Assembly: GCF_020379485.1 (NCBI RefSeq)
Contig: NC_063439.1
Location: forward strand, 10,146,466 to 10,210,465
Origin: Brassica napus
Lineage: Eukaryota > Streptophyta > Magnoliopsida > Brassicales > Brassicaceae
Reading direction: 5' to 3'
DNA: 64,000 nt
The position numbers were made by a program, and so were the translations under genes. The notes below the pieces were generated by a model, which ran no database searches, was not told the origin of the DNA, and was given only the letters and a program-made list of their open reading frames with translations. Numbering within the stretch: position 1 is the stretch's first letter; the number at the start of each line of letters is the position of its first letter. Positions 47,062-59,353 of the stretch are shown here, in pieces.

Positions 47062-50000
47062 TCAAAGAGAGCATTTCTTCAAGACAACACTCTCAATCGG
47101 AATCAAATCAGATGGAAACATACAGTCCATATTCTTCCCTTCAGTTTTCTTCTCCGGCAACAAACTGCACGGCTCAGGCTTAACTCTGCTCGTAACTCCA
47201 GCCACATCAGTACAGTTCCACTGCACCTCCTTAGGCTTAGCCGACAAAGTTATGTTTACATTCGAAATACAAATACCCGTAAACGGATCTTTATCAATCC
47301 CAGCGAGACTAGCCGACATGGTGACGTTCTCAGCCGTCATATCACTGAAATTGATGTTAGAAACTTCGGGCAACGCCTTGGGATCGTACCCTTCGTCAGG
47401 ATGCTGGTTGTAGTTTCCACTCATCCAGAAAACGTATTTCATCGTCTTCATCGTGAATCTCCTTGCGTAAATGTCCTTGACGTAAGCGCCACGTCCCGCA
47501 GCGGTTTTGATTCTGACGGAGGATTCAGTGTTGATTAGTGTCACGTCTTCGATTCTGACGTCTTTGATTCCTCCCGACATCTCGCTTCCTAAGGCTACTC
47601 CTGCGCTTTTCGGGGAGATGCATGTGAGCCGTCTGATCGAGAGTTGTTGAGTCGGCATTCCGAACTTGATTCCGTATTCGTCCCAACCACTTTTAACGGC
47701 GATGCAGTCGTCTCCGGAGACTATGTCACAATCTTCGATCAGTGTGTTGGTGCATGAATCTGAAAAGGACCAAATAAGAAACAATGCCTTGTGAGATTAC
47801 AATACTGCGACGTGGGATGATATGCAAAACTATAAAATATATTTAAAATGCCACTTAAGCATGGAGGCTATAGACAATTTATCAAAAAAAGTTAATATTT
47901 TTTTTTTGAAATTTGAGAAACTATATTCATATATATATAATTACGTTTTAAAATTTTGGGTTGAAGACACATGTTTCATCTGCACATATGATATAAACAT
48001 TGTCACATAGGATAGTACCTGGATTGATTCCATCGGTGTTGGGAACATCAACGGGAGCGATAATGGTGATTGATTTGACGATGACGTTATTACAGTAGAC
48101 AGGATGAATATGCCACGACGGAGAATCGACCAAAGTGATATTGGAGATCTGAATATTTTGGGAGAACAAGAGTTCGATCATATACGGTCTAGTCAAATTA
48201 AACTGCTTCTTTTTGAATTTATCCCACCAATACTGTCCCTGTCCGTTGATCGTCCCGTTGTTACCTATTAGAATTAGAGTCCAAGTTCAATATATTAGTA
48301 CCTTCCGGTTTACAGTGCGAACCGGAAATTTGTTGTGATTGTATTGGAAAATTACCGGTGATGACCACGTCGGTTAGGTTTGTACCGGAGATGAGACTGT
48401 TGAATCTCCCGGTTCCGGTTCCATCCCTTCCTTTTCCGTACGATGGCAGTGGAGCGACCACTGGCCATTCAGATTCATCCTGATACAGTATTTGTCAAAA
48501 CCGGAATCAGTAACTTAATTTACAGTAAATCTTCATGAATCGAACAGAACCGGATCCAATACAAGCCAAAGCAGAAACTAATATAAAAGGCAGATCTTCT
48601 ACAAATTTTGCTTTGAATGGAGATGTATTTACGAGATACTATAACATTAACTAGATTTTGATCCGCACACCCGTGCGGGTGTATTTTTTTTTTTTAAATA
48701 TGATGCTATTTGATTTTTATGTCACTATTTAGGGTTGGGCAAAAAACTCGAATTCGAAGAATTGAACCAATCCCAATCCGAATAAGTAGTACTAAATCCG
48801 AACCGAAATTGATTAAATATCCGAATTATTCAAAATTTTGGTATTTGAAGAACTTAAATCTAATCCGATCCGAACCGAAGTATTTTGGGTATCCAAAATA
48901 GATTTATATACTTATATATATATTAATTATTTTTAGATTTTATATATATAAAAACATCCAGAATATATATGATACTTTTAAGTTTGCTTAAATTCTTGAA
49001 AATATATATACAAATAATCAAACATAAATATCTTAAATAGTTAAAATATACTCAAGACTCCAAATATACTTAAATAATTATTAATTCTCTATCCAAATAT
49101 TTAAACCAAACCTATTTAAATTGATTATCCAAATAAGAACCAAATTTTCAAAGATTTGAAATAAACACGAAATCCCAAAAAGATCCAAAAACGAACCCGA
49201 ACGCCCATCCCTAATCATTATATATATATATATCCTATATGTGTCATCATAGGTTACAAAATATGTGTTATCATATAATTAATCGTATTTTATACGTACC
49301 ATCAAATAAGTTTTTTTATAATTAATAATATTTTATACGTACAATCATATAAATAATCACATAAATTATATTTTAAAATTTAATATGAAATATAAAAACC
49401 ATAATTTAAGTTGGTGTTTGAAATTGTGCTTTGTATTGTATTTTTCTTATATATATTGAAAACATTTTTATAATAGTTATTGGAAAATATGTTAGTAAAA
49501 ATTAAATTTTGAATATATGTTTATTTTTGAATGAATTTTTGATATAAATCAGTTTTAAATTATTATTTTGATGTGAATATATATATCACATAGACCCATT
49601 TCTTTTTAATATAATGTAATGGACTTCCAATTTTTTTTAGTAGCATAAGCCCATTATTTTTTTTTCTAATTTACTGCTATCCATGTTTCTAAACTGTACT
49701 ATTTTTAACTACTATACATATTGCCAAACAATCTCAATGTGTACTTCAACTTTAATAATATAGATATAATAGATTTTCCACATTGCTTTGGTTACTATTA
49801 TTATTCTTTATAATTAGAAAATTGAACAAACCGTATAGAACATAGTGAGTTACCTGAGATGCAAGGATGGTGGCACCTTTTTGGATGAACAATGTGAAGT
49901 GGCTGGTTAGGTTAAAACTTCCGGTGAGCCATTTTCCAGGAGGAACTACGAGTTGAGCTCCACCGTCGCTCGCCAGGTCGCTGAGCTTGCTTAAGGCCGT

Positions 50001-50195
50001 TCTGAACGCTTTCGTATTGGAAGTTTTCCCATCTCCAACTCCTCCAAAATCAGTTATTACCGCCTTGTGTTTCCGGCAATTTAATGCAGGAAACTCAATC
50101 CCGGAATACACCGAAGGATGGTGGCTACGTGATTCAATCGTCGGGAAACAGAATATAGCAAAAAGGACTAATATACCAAACACTAGCCTAATCAT
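47062..50195 (-). CDS. GH28 polygalacturonase-like (pectin lyase fold) secreted protein
   Basis: Four minus-strand exons, 50195-49854, 48479-48356, 48264-48019 and 47759-47062, with in-phase GT-AG junctions, encode 469 residues. A signal peptide (about 1-22, IRLVFGILVLFAIFCF) directs it to the wall. The right-handed beta-helix domain has NTDGINP (about 234), SGDDCIAVKSG (about 252) and RIK (about 320). The third classical motif, the GHG histidine, is replaced by SPKSAGVALGSEMSGG, as I recall for this plant clade, so true polygalacturonase activity is not certain. It would act on pectin or a related wall polymer. Intron 1 is 1.37 kb because a Helitron (48651-49764) sits in it. From memory it matches At3g48950. 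Confidence 0.93.
48651..49764 (-). mobile_element. Non-autonomous Helitron in intron 1 of the GH28 gene
   Basis: On the minus strand it starts TCTATATTATTAAAGTTG after an A (49764). It ends with the hairpin CACCCGCACGGGTG, ATCAAAAT-like spacer and CTAG (48654-48651) before T. It is the same family as 10525-11874 in opposite orientation: both share the 5' end, the 3' spacer and an internal TAGGGATGGGC-bounded block (48730-49213 here). Confidence 0.9.
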
Positions 50196-50547
50196 CTACA
50201 CAAGATAATAGAAACATGTAAGAAGAAAATTAATATCTAAGAAGATGTTGGATATGAAAACTAATCAAACTAATATTTTCATAAGGATATTCGATATTTT
50301 ATTGTATTAGATGATTTTGTTATAATCAAAACTTATAGAAGCTACGCAATATTCATCTTCTAAAGAGCGGTTTATAATACATACTAGCGGATATATAAAA
50401 CTACGAACTTCGGCAGAAAATATATAACAGTGTTTCTCTAACAAGAACTTTTCTTTACCTTGAGATATTTGAAGTAGCAAAGGAAAAACAGAGGAATGTC
50501 TTCCTTCTGGTTTGATTGTTTGTGGAAAATGAACACGACAGAGTAAT

Positions 50548-50554
50548 ATTTATA
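50548..50554 (-). promoter_or_regulatory. TATA box candidate for the GH28 gene
   Basis: The minus strand reads CTATAAATATTACTC at this point, about 350 bases upstream of the ATG. A donor-like AAG|GTAAAG near 50458 suggests a 5'-UTR intron that would account for the distance. Confidence 0.4.
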
Positions 50555-51081
50555 GATTTCAAAAAGATAAGAATGCCAAATAAGGATTATTAAATATTCT
50601 TTTTCCGAATTTTGAATTCACGTAGATAATTGTTAAATAAATTTTGATATTGTAAATTAACAAGTTTGCTTATAAAATAACTGTAATGTCTAAACAAGGA
50701 AGTAAAAATCGAAACGCCTTAAATATATATCTTAAATTTAGTACAATTATATCCATGATACAATTCTAAATTTGACCTCATCTAGAATATTGGGATAACT
50801 ACTCTTACTCTAGCCTAATTCTTACCACATTTACATTTTGACCACTAGATTTGAAGATATATGTTATTAAATGCTAGATTTTAATCATTTTATACCTTTG
50901 ACAAAATTGGAAAAGTATCCAAATTATATTTCCAGTTTAATTTATTGACTATTTAGAAGTATCCTAATTATATTATTGGTGGAAAGCATTGTGCATTTTA
51001 TTGAACTTTACTCTATTGATAAACAATAAAATCATCAATTATAGTTTTGTACTATAACTATGTATGGAATCGTTGACAAAA

Positions 51082-51231
51082 TCATTTATTTTTAAATAAT
51101 ACTAAAATGGTTTTAAAATTTAAAGAACTAACATAAATAAAAAAACTTAGTTATCACAATTATTGAACAAAAAAAAGTTATCACAATTAAAAAATGGTAA
51201 AATCTATTTTAGTATTATTTCAAAATAAATG
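51082..51231. mobile_element. Foldback/MITE-like inverted repeat
   Basis: The left arm starts TCATTTATTTTTAAATAATA (51082-51115) and the right arm is its inverse (51197-51231), with three mismatches. The loop is AT-rich with short sub-repeats (GTTATCACAATT twice). No firm target duplication. Confidence 0.6.
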
Positions 51232-51874
51232 ACTTTAAAAAAATTAATAACATAAATATAATGAGGATTTTCTTTAAAATTATTATGGCAACGGCAACCC
51301 TAACTAACGATGGAGAAAGCGATAACTCTAGTGATGACAAGGATCAAAATTTCGCAACAAAAACAACATATCTGAGTCAAGGACAAGAAGGAGCACCGGT
51401 GGAGAACCCAGATTCTTCGAAGGATTTTCAGGCTCTTCTAGGAGTGGTTGGTAGCCTGAGCAAAGGGGTTGTGGACCCGCATTCACAACCAAGTTAGAAT
51501 GATGCTTCTCCTTAGAAGAAGAGTCAGAAGGTAGGAGAGGCATCATAAGCGGAGGTGGTTGAGATTGTAGATGGGGTCACATCTATTCAGATCTCCGAGA
51601 AGATTTTCGACGAGGCTAAGCTTTTTTGGAAGAGCTTTGTGGTGGGTTACTTCATTGGAGATGCACCTCTGCATAATCAATTCACGCAACAGTCAATCGC
51701 ATCTGGTCATCTCCAAAAGCAGGAATTAAGAATGATGTTCAGTTCATCGAAAAGAACACAGTGTTACTCCATATTGAGAACAGCCAGATGAGAGCGCCAG
51801 TACTGCATAGGAAGTATTGGCATATAGCAGATATCCCATTGGTGGTCAATGTATGGTCCCCAGAATCTGCTATG

Positions 51875-51876
<2 letters not shown>

Positions 51877-51923
<47 letters not shown>
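51877..51923. repeat. 47-base poly(C) run in LINE ORF1
   Basis: Forty-seven consecutive C between the codons for Met-Asn and the following Asp-Leu-Ser-Ala-Met. Family members would have a short Pro-Pro here, so a CCCCCC codon pair has expanded, or the run is an assembly artefact. It reads as poly-Pro in one frame. Confidence 0.88.
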
Positions 51924-51925
<2 letters not shown>

Positions 51926-53829
51926 ACCTCTCAGCTATGTCATTGTGGATTGACCTCGAGGGAGTTCAAAACAACCTTTACTCGCATAAGGGTTTGAAAT
52001 GTCTCTCCGGAGCAGTTGGTCGGTTTGTAAAACTCCACCCGAATACTGAGAAATGTGTAAGATTGGATGTAGCGCATGCTTTAGTGGAAGTGGATCTTCA
52101 CAAGCCACTGGTGGAGAAGATTTCTTACAGTGACATAGCATGTAGTAAACATGAAGTTGAGGTTGTATTTCCATGGATTCCTGTTCGATGTAGCATAAGC
52201 CGTAGATGGGGACATAAGGGTCAGGACTGTGTTAGCAAGGAAATAAAAATAATGCACAAGAGCATAGAGGTGGAAAAGACTGTTATTTTTGTTCTTGTTC
52301 CGCAAGAAGTGGGGAAGACTGGCATAGTGGAGGGAAACGCGATTGAGGATTTGATTCAGGACCTGGAAGCACTAACTCCTCAAGCTATGATGCAGGGTCC
52401 AATGAGTAGTAGTGGAGACATGACTATCAGTCTAGGTGATCATAAGCTAATAATCTCGAGTACAAAAGAGGTTCAAGGTATCTAACTTTTGAAGCCTACA
52501 AAGGGTTTTCAAACCAATGTCTCTGGAAATTGGGCAACGATTCATGGCAGGAAGTAGAATCTCGATACATGAGTAGTTGAAAGTGTCGAAAGAGAAGGGG
52601 TAATGGTATCACCTTCTCGCTATAGTCCCTTATTGGGAATTGAAGAAGATGATGAGGAAGTAAGCGAGGAGGTGGAAAAGGAGATAGAGGAGGGAGAGAT
52701 ACAAGAGAGCAAGGCAGAGGGTAAGAAGATCCAGCGACCGCAGACGCCTCATCGAGGGAAGCGCTCTGCAAATGGTTATGCACAGAAAGGATCTCGTGGT
52801 GCAGCTTTACGTTCTAAGGGACTGATGTTAGCGGGTAGACAAGGTCCTACCAAAAAAGCTTCCTGTAGGAAGTTATTACTACATTTTTTCGCATAGAATA
52901 TGTGTGGCTTTAACATGCAATGCAAGCACAGAAGTCTACGAACATGGATACAAAAAGAAAAGCCTTATTTTGGATGTCTAGTGGAAACGAGGGTACAAGA
53001 AAGTAATCATCAAAGGATATTGTCTGCAGCTTTGCCTACGTGGAACTATATCACGAATTATGATTATCATCACCTTGGTAGGATCTGGTTTTGATGGGAT
53101 ACAAATGTGGTGATTACGAGGTTGCACATGAGAGCTCAGGTTATTACATGTGCTATACCAATTCCAAGCACAGAAGAGCAATTTATTTGTTCTGCGGTCT
53201 ATGCGTTCAATACCATAGCAGAGAGGACTGAACTTTGGGAAGAGATAAGGGAACTAGAACTGCGTACGATCATCTGAACCTGCCCTTGATTGTCATAGGA
53301 GACTTCAACGAAACATTAGCATCTAGTGATCACTCTCGAGCGTTGGACTATCACACTGATCAAAGGGGTATGCGACATTTCCAGGAAGCAGTGACAGACT
53401 ACTCTATCACAGACCTACCTTATACATGAGCTTTATTCACCTGGTGGAACAAGAGAGAAGCGGATTCAATTGGAAAAAAACTTGATAGGACACTTGTTAA
53501 CAAAGAATGGCTAACCCGATATCCCTAGTCTTATGCTCATTTTGATGCTGGTGGAATTTTAGATCACACCAGATGCCTAAGTTGAGCTGTTGGTGCTACA
53601 AATGAAACTAGGAAGCCTTTCCGTTCAATTACCTGGCTGATAATCAGGATTTTTTCCCGACTAACCAAGAAGTCTGAGAATCCTCGGAAGCAATTTACCA
53701 CTCTAGCACAGCTCTATCTTGTTTCCACCAGAAGTTATAATAACTCAAACATCCCCTTCGCGCTCTGAACAAAACCCATTATTGAGACTTGCCATCTAGA
53801 ACTATGAGTGATTGACATGCAAAATTTAT

Positions 53830-55275
53830 GTTCTGATTGTCAAATCGTAAGAATATATTCTAAAGAAGGACTTTTCAACCTATATAAGAGAAAGTGATGT
53901 GAGTCATTTAGCCAGTTGCTAAACCATAGCATTGTCTTCTTGCTTTCTAAAACACTTATTCATATGGCTGCGATGAACTTTATCTCAAGAAATTTTTGGT
54001 TTTAATTTTTCAGAAAAAAAAACTTGAAGTTTCTTTTATATAAAAATGACAACATGTTTTTCTATATGTTTTAATATATTGTTAACGTTTTATTTTATAA
54101 GTAATAGTTAAGGGCATCTAAAACAAGTAACCTAAAAGCAGTAACCAAAATTTAAAAAAATATTTAATTAGTGTGGTGCTATAACCTTTGCATCGGCAAT
54201 TTTGGTTGGATTTAGAACATAATATTCATTTATATTCTCTGTTGTATGTCCAACCCCTGTAGACTGCATGGCTGTTGGACATACTGTGTTGTTTGTTGAG
54301 TCTTGCTCATAACTTTAATGAAAAATACAAAACATTTTTGGTAAGATATCCTTTACTGTTAAATCATCTGTAAAAGAGAATATAATAATCACTGGTTTAT
54401 TTTGATGATTAGTGGGTTTCAGTTTATGATTTAGTTAAATTGCAGAATAATTGTTCAAGATATTGAATGTTACTTTCAATTGCAGGGAATTTTTGATCTT
54501 TAATCTGTTTTGGATACCAGATCTATCCTTTCTTTTTTCACCAGATTCAATACACTGAAATCTAGTCACCGACGTATGATACAGTCATCAATTTTTAAAT
54601 TTTACTTTATTGGAAATTTTACGTCAGCCACCTGTAAAAAGATGAAATTAGTAGAATTGAAAGAGTAGTTTTTTTTTAAACACATTGAAAGAGTAGTTAA
54701 AAAAAAAGATAATAGCAACTATCGCAAGTTGTGACTGCGATTATCTGAAATATGAGCTTATAGGGTACTTTTTGTAAATCAGGTATGTTATCTGTTACAT
54801 TTCAAAACAGTCCATGTACAATAAACTGAATAAATTTAAAATATTACATATGTGAATATTTATAAAATATATGGTTGCGATTGTACATTACAAATTAGTG
54901 CTTTATGTTCAATGTTTCAAGTTTCATTAGTAATGATCTAACGATACATAATAACAAAAATATTTGAATATTACAAACTAATTTTTAATCCAGTTTATAC
55001 ATAATATCCACAAAATGGTATCGGTTACAATATATTATCGGTATCACAATCTCACTCTTTGCAAGGCGCATGTCTCTACCTAGTATGAATTATGAAAGAT
55101 ACCTGAGTGACTTGATGGCCAAACCTTTCCAAAACATAAAAGAATAAGAATGTTTTTCAAGTTTTGTTTTTGAGAAGAACTTCAAGTTTTGTTTTTGAGA
55201 AGAACGAAAATTATTAATGTTAAGAGAAATAAATGCTGATGGTGAAAATCAGTTGTCAAAGTGTTTTTTTAAATA
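53830..55275. other. Unidentified sequence replacing the LINE RT region
   Basis: AT-rich sequence with no frame of note. It may be a nested element or a filler between two recombined LINE pieces. A 25-bp tandem pair (55157-55181 and 55182-55206) lies near its end. Confidence 0.4.
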
Positions 55276-56337
55276 AATATGGTATTCTCCGCATTTGATG
55301 AAAAACTCAATATAGAACAACCACCAGTAGTGTTTGGACCCACAGTTGATATTCTGAAAGCGTTCGGCTGGAATGTACGGTGCCTACCAAAGGTTAAGCA
55401 TTTTTTTATGATAATTGGTGTCAAAGTGTATAGCAGTCAAGAAAAATCTGCAAGTGAGAGGGCTACATGGGGATATATATTGTGCCAGATGTGGAGATAC
55501 AGATGAATCGATAAACCATGTGTTTTTTTAATGTCCTCCAGCGCCCCAGGTTTGGGCCCTCTCACATATATCATCAAATCCAGCTATTTTTCTCACTAGT
55601 TCTCTCTTTACAAATATGGATCATTTATTTTGGAGAGTTCACTCCAAAATGGATTATCATCAATTTGCATGGATTCTATGGTATATTTGAAAAGAAGGAA
55701 TAATAAGATTTTCAGTAATCTGGACATTGATCACAAGGAGACACTCAAATTTGCAGAAACAAAATCAACACACAGAGAGGGCGGCACAGCATGTAGAGGC
55801 TTTGAATCTCCCGTCAATTCCAGGGCATTGGTGTGTTTACATATGGTTCTTGGAAAGATAATGAGTTACTCTCAGTACAAGATTGGTATAGTACTCTATA
55901 ATGCTTTGATGGTTTGATGGGGGCAAGAAATGTAAGAGCTAGTCTTTCTCCTCTTCACTCGGAGGTGGAAGCGCTACTTTGGGCAATGGAGTGTATGAGA
56001 AATTTATGTCAGTTTATGATCACGTTTGCAACAGATTTTTCTCAATTGATGAAGATGGTTTCGGAACCACAAGAATGACCCGCTTTTGCAAGTTATTTTG
56101 AAGAAATTAAGACCCTGTAAAAAAGTTTTCTCAGTTCAGACATTCATGTACCCAAAACGCAGAATTTGAAGGCAGTCTAGAACGAAGTGTCAGGAAATAA
56201 CCGTCTTTTGGCGTTCACATGAATTCAGAGTTACTAGTGTGGTTTACGGAATCTGTTTAAGTTGATGACAACAAAAATGAAAAACTCAATATGTAATGAA
56301 AAATTACTCAGAAATAAAATAATATTAGAGGCGAGTA

Positions 56338-59300
56338 TCTTATACAATAAAACAGACTTGCCTCTCTCCTCATTAAGCCACGTCAGCATAGAGAGAGGGG
56401 CTTTTTGCGACACGTGTCAGCTCATCATTCTTCAACTCTTTCTTTCATTTTTAACAAAACTTATACGGGCCAGCGTATATTGTTCACGTTTATAACCGAA
56501 AATGTCTTCTATTTGGGCCGTCCTGCAGTCATATTATTCAGGCCCAGTGTAAAGTTTCATCATCGTAGTAATATCGGCAAATAGAACTCCGCCGCAGCTA
56601 TGGTTTTCATTTATGTACTCTTTGAATATGTGCATTAACGTGATTTGACCACTTGCCCACCATCTAGCATTGAATCGACCTTTTCATCTTTCACGGTAAC
56701 GGGCGGAAGCTCTTCTATATATTTGCAAGATCCCCAGTGAAGTATTTGCTAAATTGTTTTCTTTTTCTTTTGTTTCATTTCTTCTTGAGATTGTTAGGCA
56801 TTTGGATACGATGATTTAGTCGACAATGATAGGAATTTAGGGAAGATTGTGCTTGATCATCGGGCCGTCGACGCTGTGCTCTATGATTGAGAACGTCGCT
56901 TTGATAAAGGCAAGCTTCCTCATCTTCTTCACTATAAAGGTAATTAAATCCCAACTTATAATCTCTAACCTCCTTAAATTTTCAACTAATTGTAACATGC
57001 ACACTGGTTTTGGACCAAATAGGAAATCTTTATTTATGTAATTGTGAATACGGTCATTCGTCTATGGCTTCAGTCGGTTGGTTTGGAACTGTAGACCTTA
57101 AAGAGGGCTAGGGCCGCTGTTCCATCAAAGTGCGTTGATTCTTCTGCTAGCTTGCATTCTCCTTTAATTTCTTCTTCTTTTTTTTTAATTCGCAGGGATC
57201 GACAGATAAAACAACGCTTATGGTATAGAATTCAGAAATTCAATAACTATACGTTTCTGGCTTTACTTTTCAAGTCCTTTTCATATTCCTCTATTTTTCC
57301 GTTCAAATGTGAGATGTTTTTAGTGAGTTTATTACAGAATCGCATGTTGAAATGTAGTTACAGTGACGAATATGCTTATTACTTATCGATATGTCATATG
57401 GACGGCGTAGCGTTGACAACCAAGGTATTAAAATCAACTATAAACAGAGTACTTAACCACTCTGAATTTGGAATACCAGTTTCATGACTATTGAGTATTT
57501 ACCCTCTCTTTATGTGCAAGAGTTAACTCACATATTGGAACCATGAGATTTAGAAACAAATGAATAATATATGGTTGAACTGTTTTCTTCCGGTCGTACT
57601 GATATCTTATCTTAATTATTTTGTATTTTTACAAGATTCTAAATTGATTTAAACTTCGTGATTGTTTAAGAGATGCAGGGAAAACATTTTGTAGGAAGTT
57701 AAACGGAGAAAGTCAACAACAGGTCCGAGCTTGGCAGATGAGTTGGTAGCTTGAAGAAGACTTTTCTCTTGGAATATTTGCAGTTTAGGAGTTGTTTTTC
57801 ATAAGTAAAGGAGTTGTTATCATAAGTAAGAGTGCCGAAGGTCTTTGGGAATTCCGACTGAGGGTCGTAATCATAAACAAAGCAAAACGTAGGTCCTGAG
57901 GTGTTCTTAGATCGCAATTGAGAGTTCAGCAGATCTTCAAGTGATATTTGATTTATAGATTTTTTTTATTCATATTTGGTTATCCGGTGTACGTTAGTTC
58001 TATTTTGCAAGTCATCTTTTTACATTGAATAAGAAATTACCGAGATTTGAAGGTAGGATTGAGAGTTGTTATTGAAAGTTTGTAGCTTATGTCTTATCAA
58101 ACGGTTCTGCTACTAATTTAGCAGTTAAATTTTGGACATCTCGAGGAATGTGCAGCTGATTGTAAAGCTCGATCAGTATGAGTCAATGAGACAATGCTAT
58201 GAACACTTTTTAAGGTAATTTAACAGTATTAGTAGATAAAATGTTAGTCTACCGGTTCGAAAAATACACCAAAAATTGCTCATCTGATGCTTGATGTGGA
58301 ACAGAAGTGTTGTTTCTTTCTTTTGTGATGAGACATGTGTTTCCAACTTATAAACTATTTGAATGGAGCTCCGACTTATTAGTTACATATGTTTTTCCTT
58401 TAAAATTATATATTCTAATCACGAGACATTAAACTAATCTTTAGTTTTCCCTATTATATGTCACAACGATGAAAAAATCAGAACGTTGAACACAAATCTG
58501 TGGTGCAGTTTCTTATATGCTTGAGCAACAAAAGAGGTTAGTTTAAAATGATGTGTTGATCTTTTAATTAAAGCATCACAGATATTGAGCGTATATTTTT
58601 AGTATATAAAGAGAAGAAAAAAAAGTGCAAGATTAGTTATTCACAAAGTTGTTTAATTATTAGTGATTAAATAGAATATTCGCGTGATTGCATTTTTATC
58701 TAAACTGAAATCGTTGATAAATTAAAAAGATGCTTTTCTTTTTGGAGAATGTGAAATAAGAAGACATAATTGGTATTTTCATTAACAAAAAATTGAAGAA
58801 GACACGGCATGTATAGCCATGAATCTGATCGTCATTTTCATCATGGAGGGCCAATCATGGAAGCCAGTTTTAGACACAACAAGCCCAGTAAAAATTCAAC
58901 TTTGCCTCAAGAAATTTAAGAGGTAATATACATAAACATAAATTTTTAAATTCTTTTGAATTTTTATTTTAAATTTTACTAAATATTTATGATCTCTAAA
59001 GTTTCAGAAACTGCCTTATTAAAATGACGCATCAGTTTCAAGTTCATTTTATTAGCACTCAAATTTCTACTACCTACAAAATGAATCTTTCATTTACATG
59101 ACGCATATCTTTTTTTCTTCGACATTTTATGTTTGTTTTAGATTATGAATCGGTTTCCTTCCTGTTAAACATCTTCTTGCCATTTGAATTACCAATATTA
59201 GAACACTCCTGTTTGATAAATTAAGTTTTGAAATAAAAAAAATATACAAAATTTTAAAACAAATTTTAACCAAAAACTCGGTATTTTTTATTCGGCTAAC

Positions 59301-59353
59301 AAATCTAAAAAATAAAATATACAAACCGGCGCGTAGCGCCGGAATACCACTAG
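56338..59353 (+). mobile_element. Helitron, 3.0 kb, first of three in a row
   Basis: It starts TCTTATACAATAAAACAG right after an A and ends with the hairpin CCGGCGC-GTA-GCGCCGG, a short spacer and CTAG (59350-59353) before T. No helicase gene is present. Possible captured exon: 56804-56891, opened by an AG, reads AFGYDDLVDNDRNLGKIVL in one frame before a stop, and I do not recognise it. A minus-strand frame at 57699-57917 is also unidentified. Confidence 0.85.

Larger units (their letters stand above)
51261..56262 (+). pseudogene. Fossil LINE with ORF1, endonuclease and RNase H remnants
   Basis: ORF1 remnants at 51285-52485 include a DUF4283 region (PLVVNVWSPESAM, LSAMSLWIDLEGV) and a worn zinc knuckle. 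The endonuclease at 52900-53560 has NYDYHH, VIGDFNETL and KKLDRTL, and the linker ALSCFHQKL follows near 53700-53730. A 1.45-kb stretch with no LINE coding follows, and the whole RT core is missing. The element resumes at 55370-55510 with zf-RVT (VKHFF, WGYILCQMW) and at 55560-56220 with RNase H traces (EVEALLWAMECM). Stops and frameshifts are everywhere. A 47-base C run interrupts ORF1. Confidence 0.82.

Noticed and set aside
47038..47538. Plus-strand 166-codon frame
   Set aside because: It is antisense to the last exon of the GH28 gene, whose frame and introns are clear.
51817..52485. Frame starting with a poly-proline stretch as an extensin-like gene
   Set aside because: The proline run is the C homopolymer; the rest is LINE ORF1 (DUF4283).
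57699..57917. 72-codon minus-strand frame as a gene
   Set aside because: No recognisable domain, no splice partners and it lies in a Helitron; noted only as unidentified.
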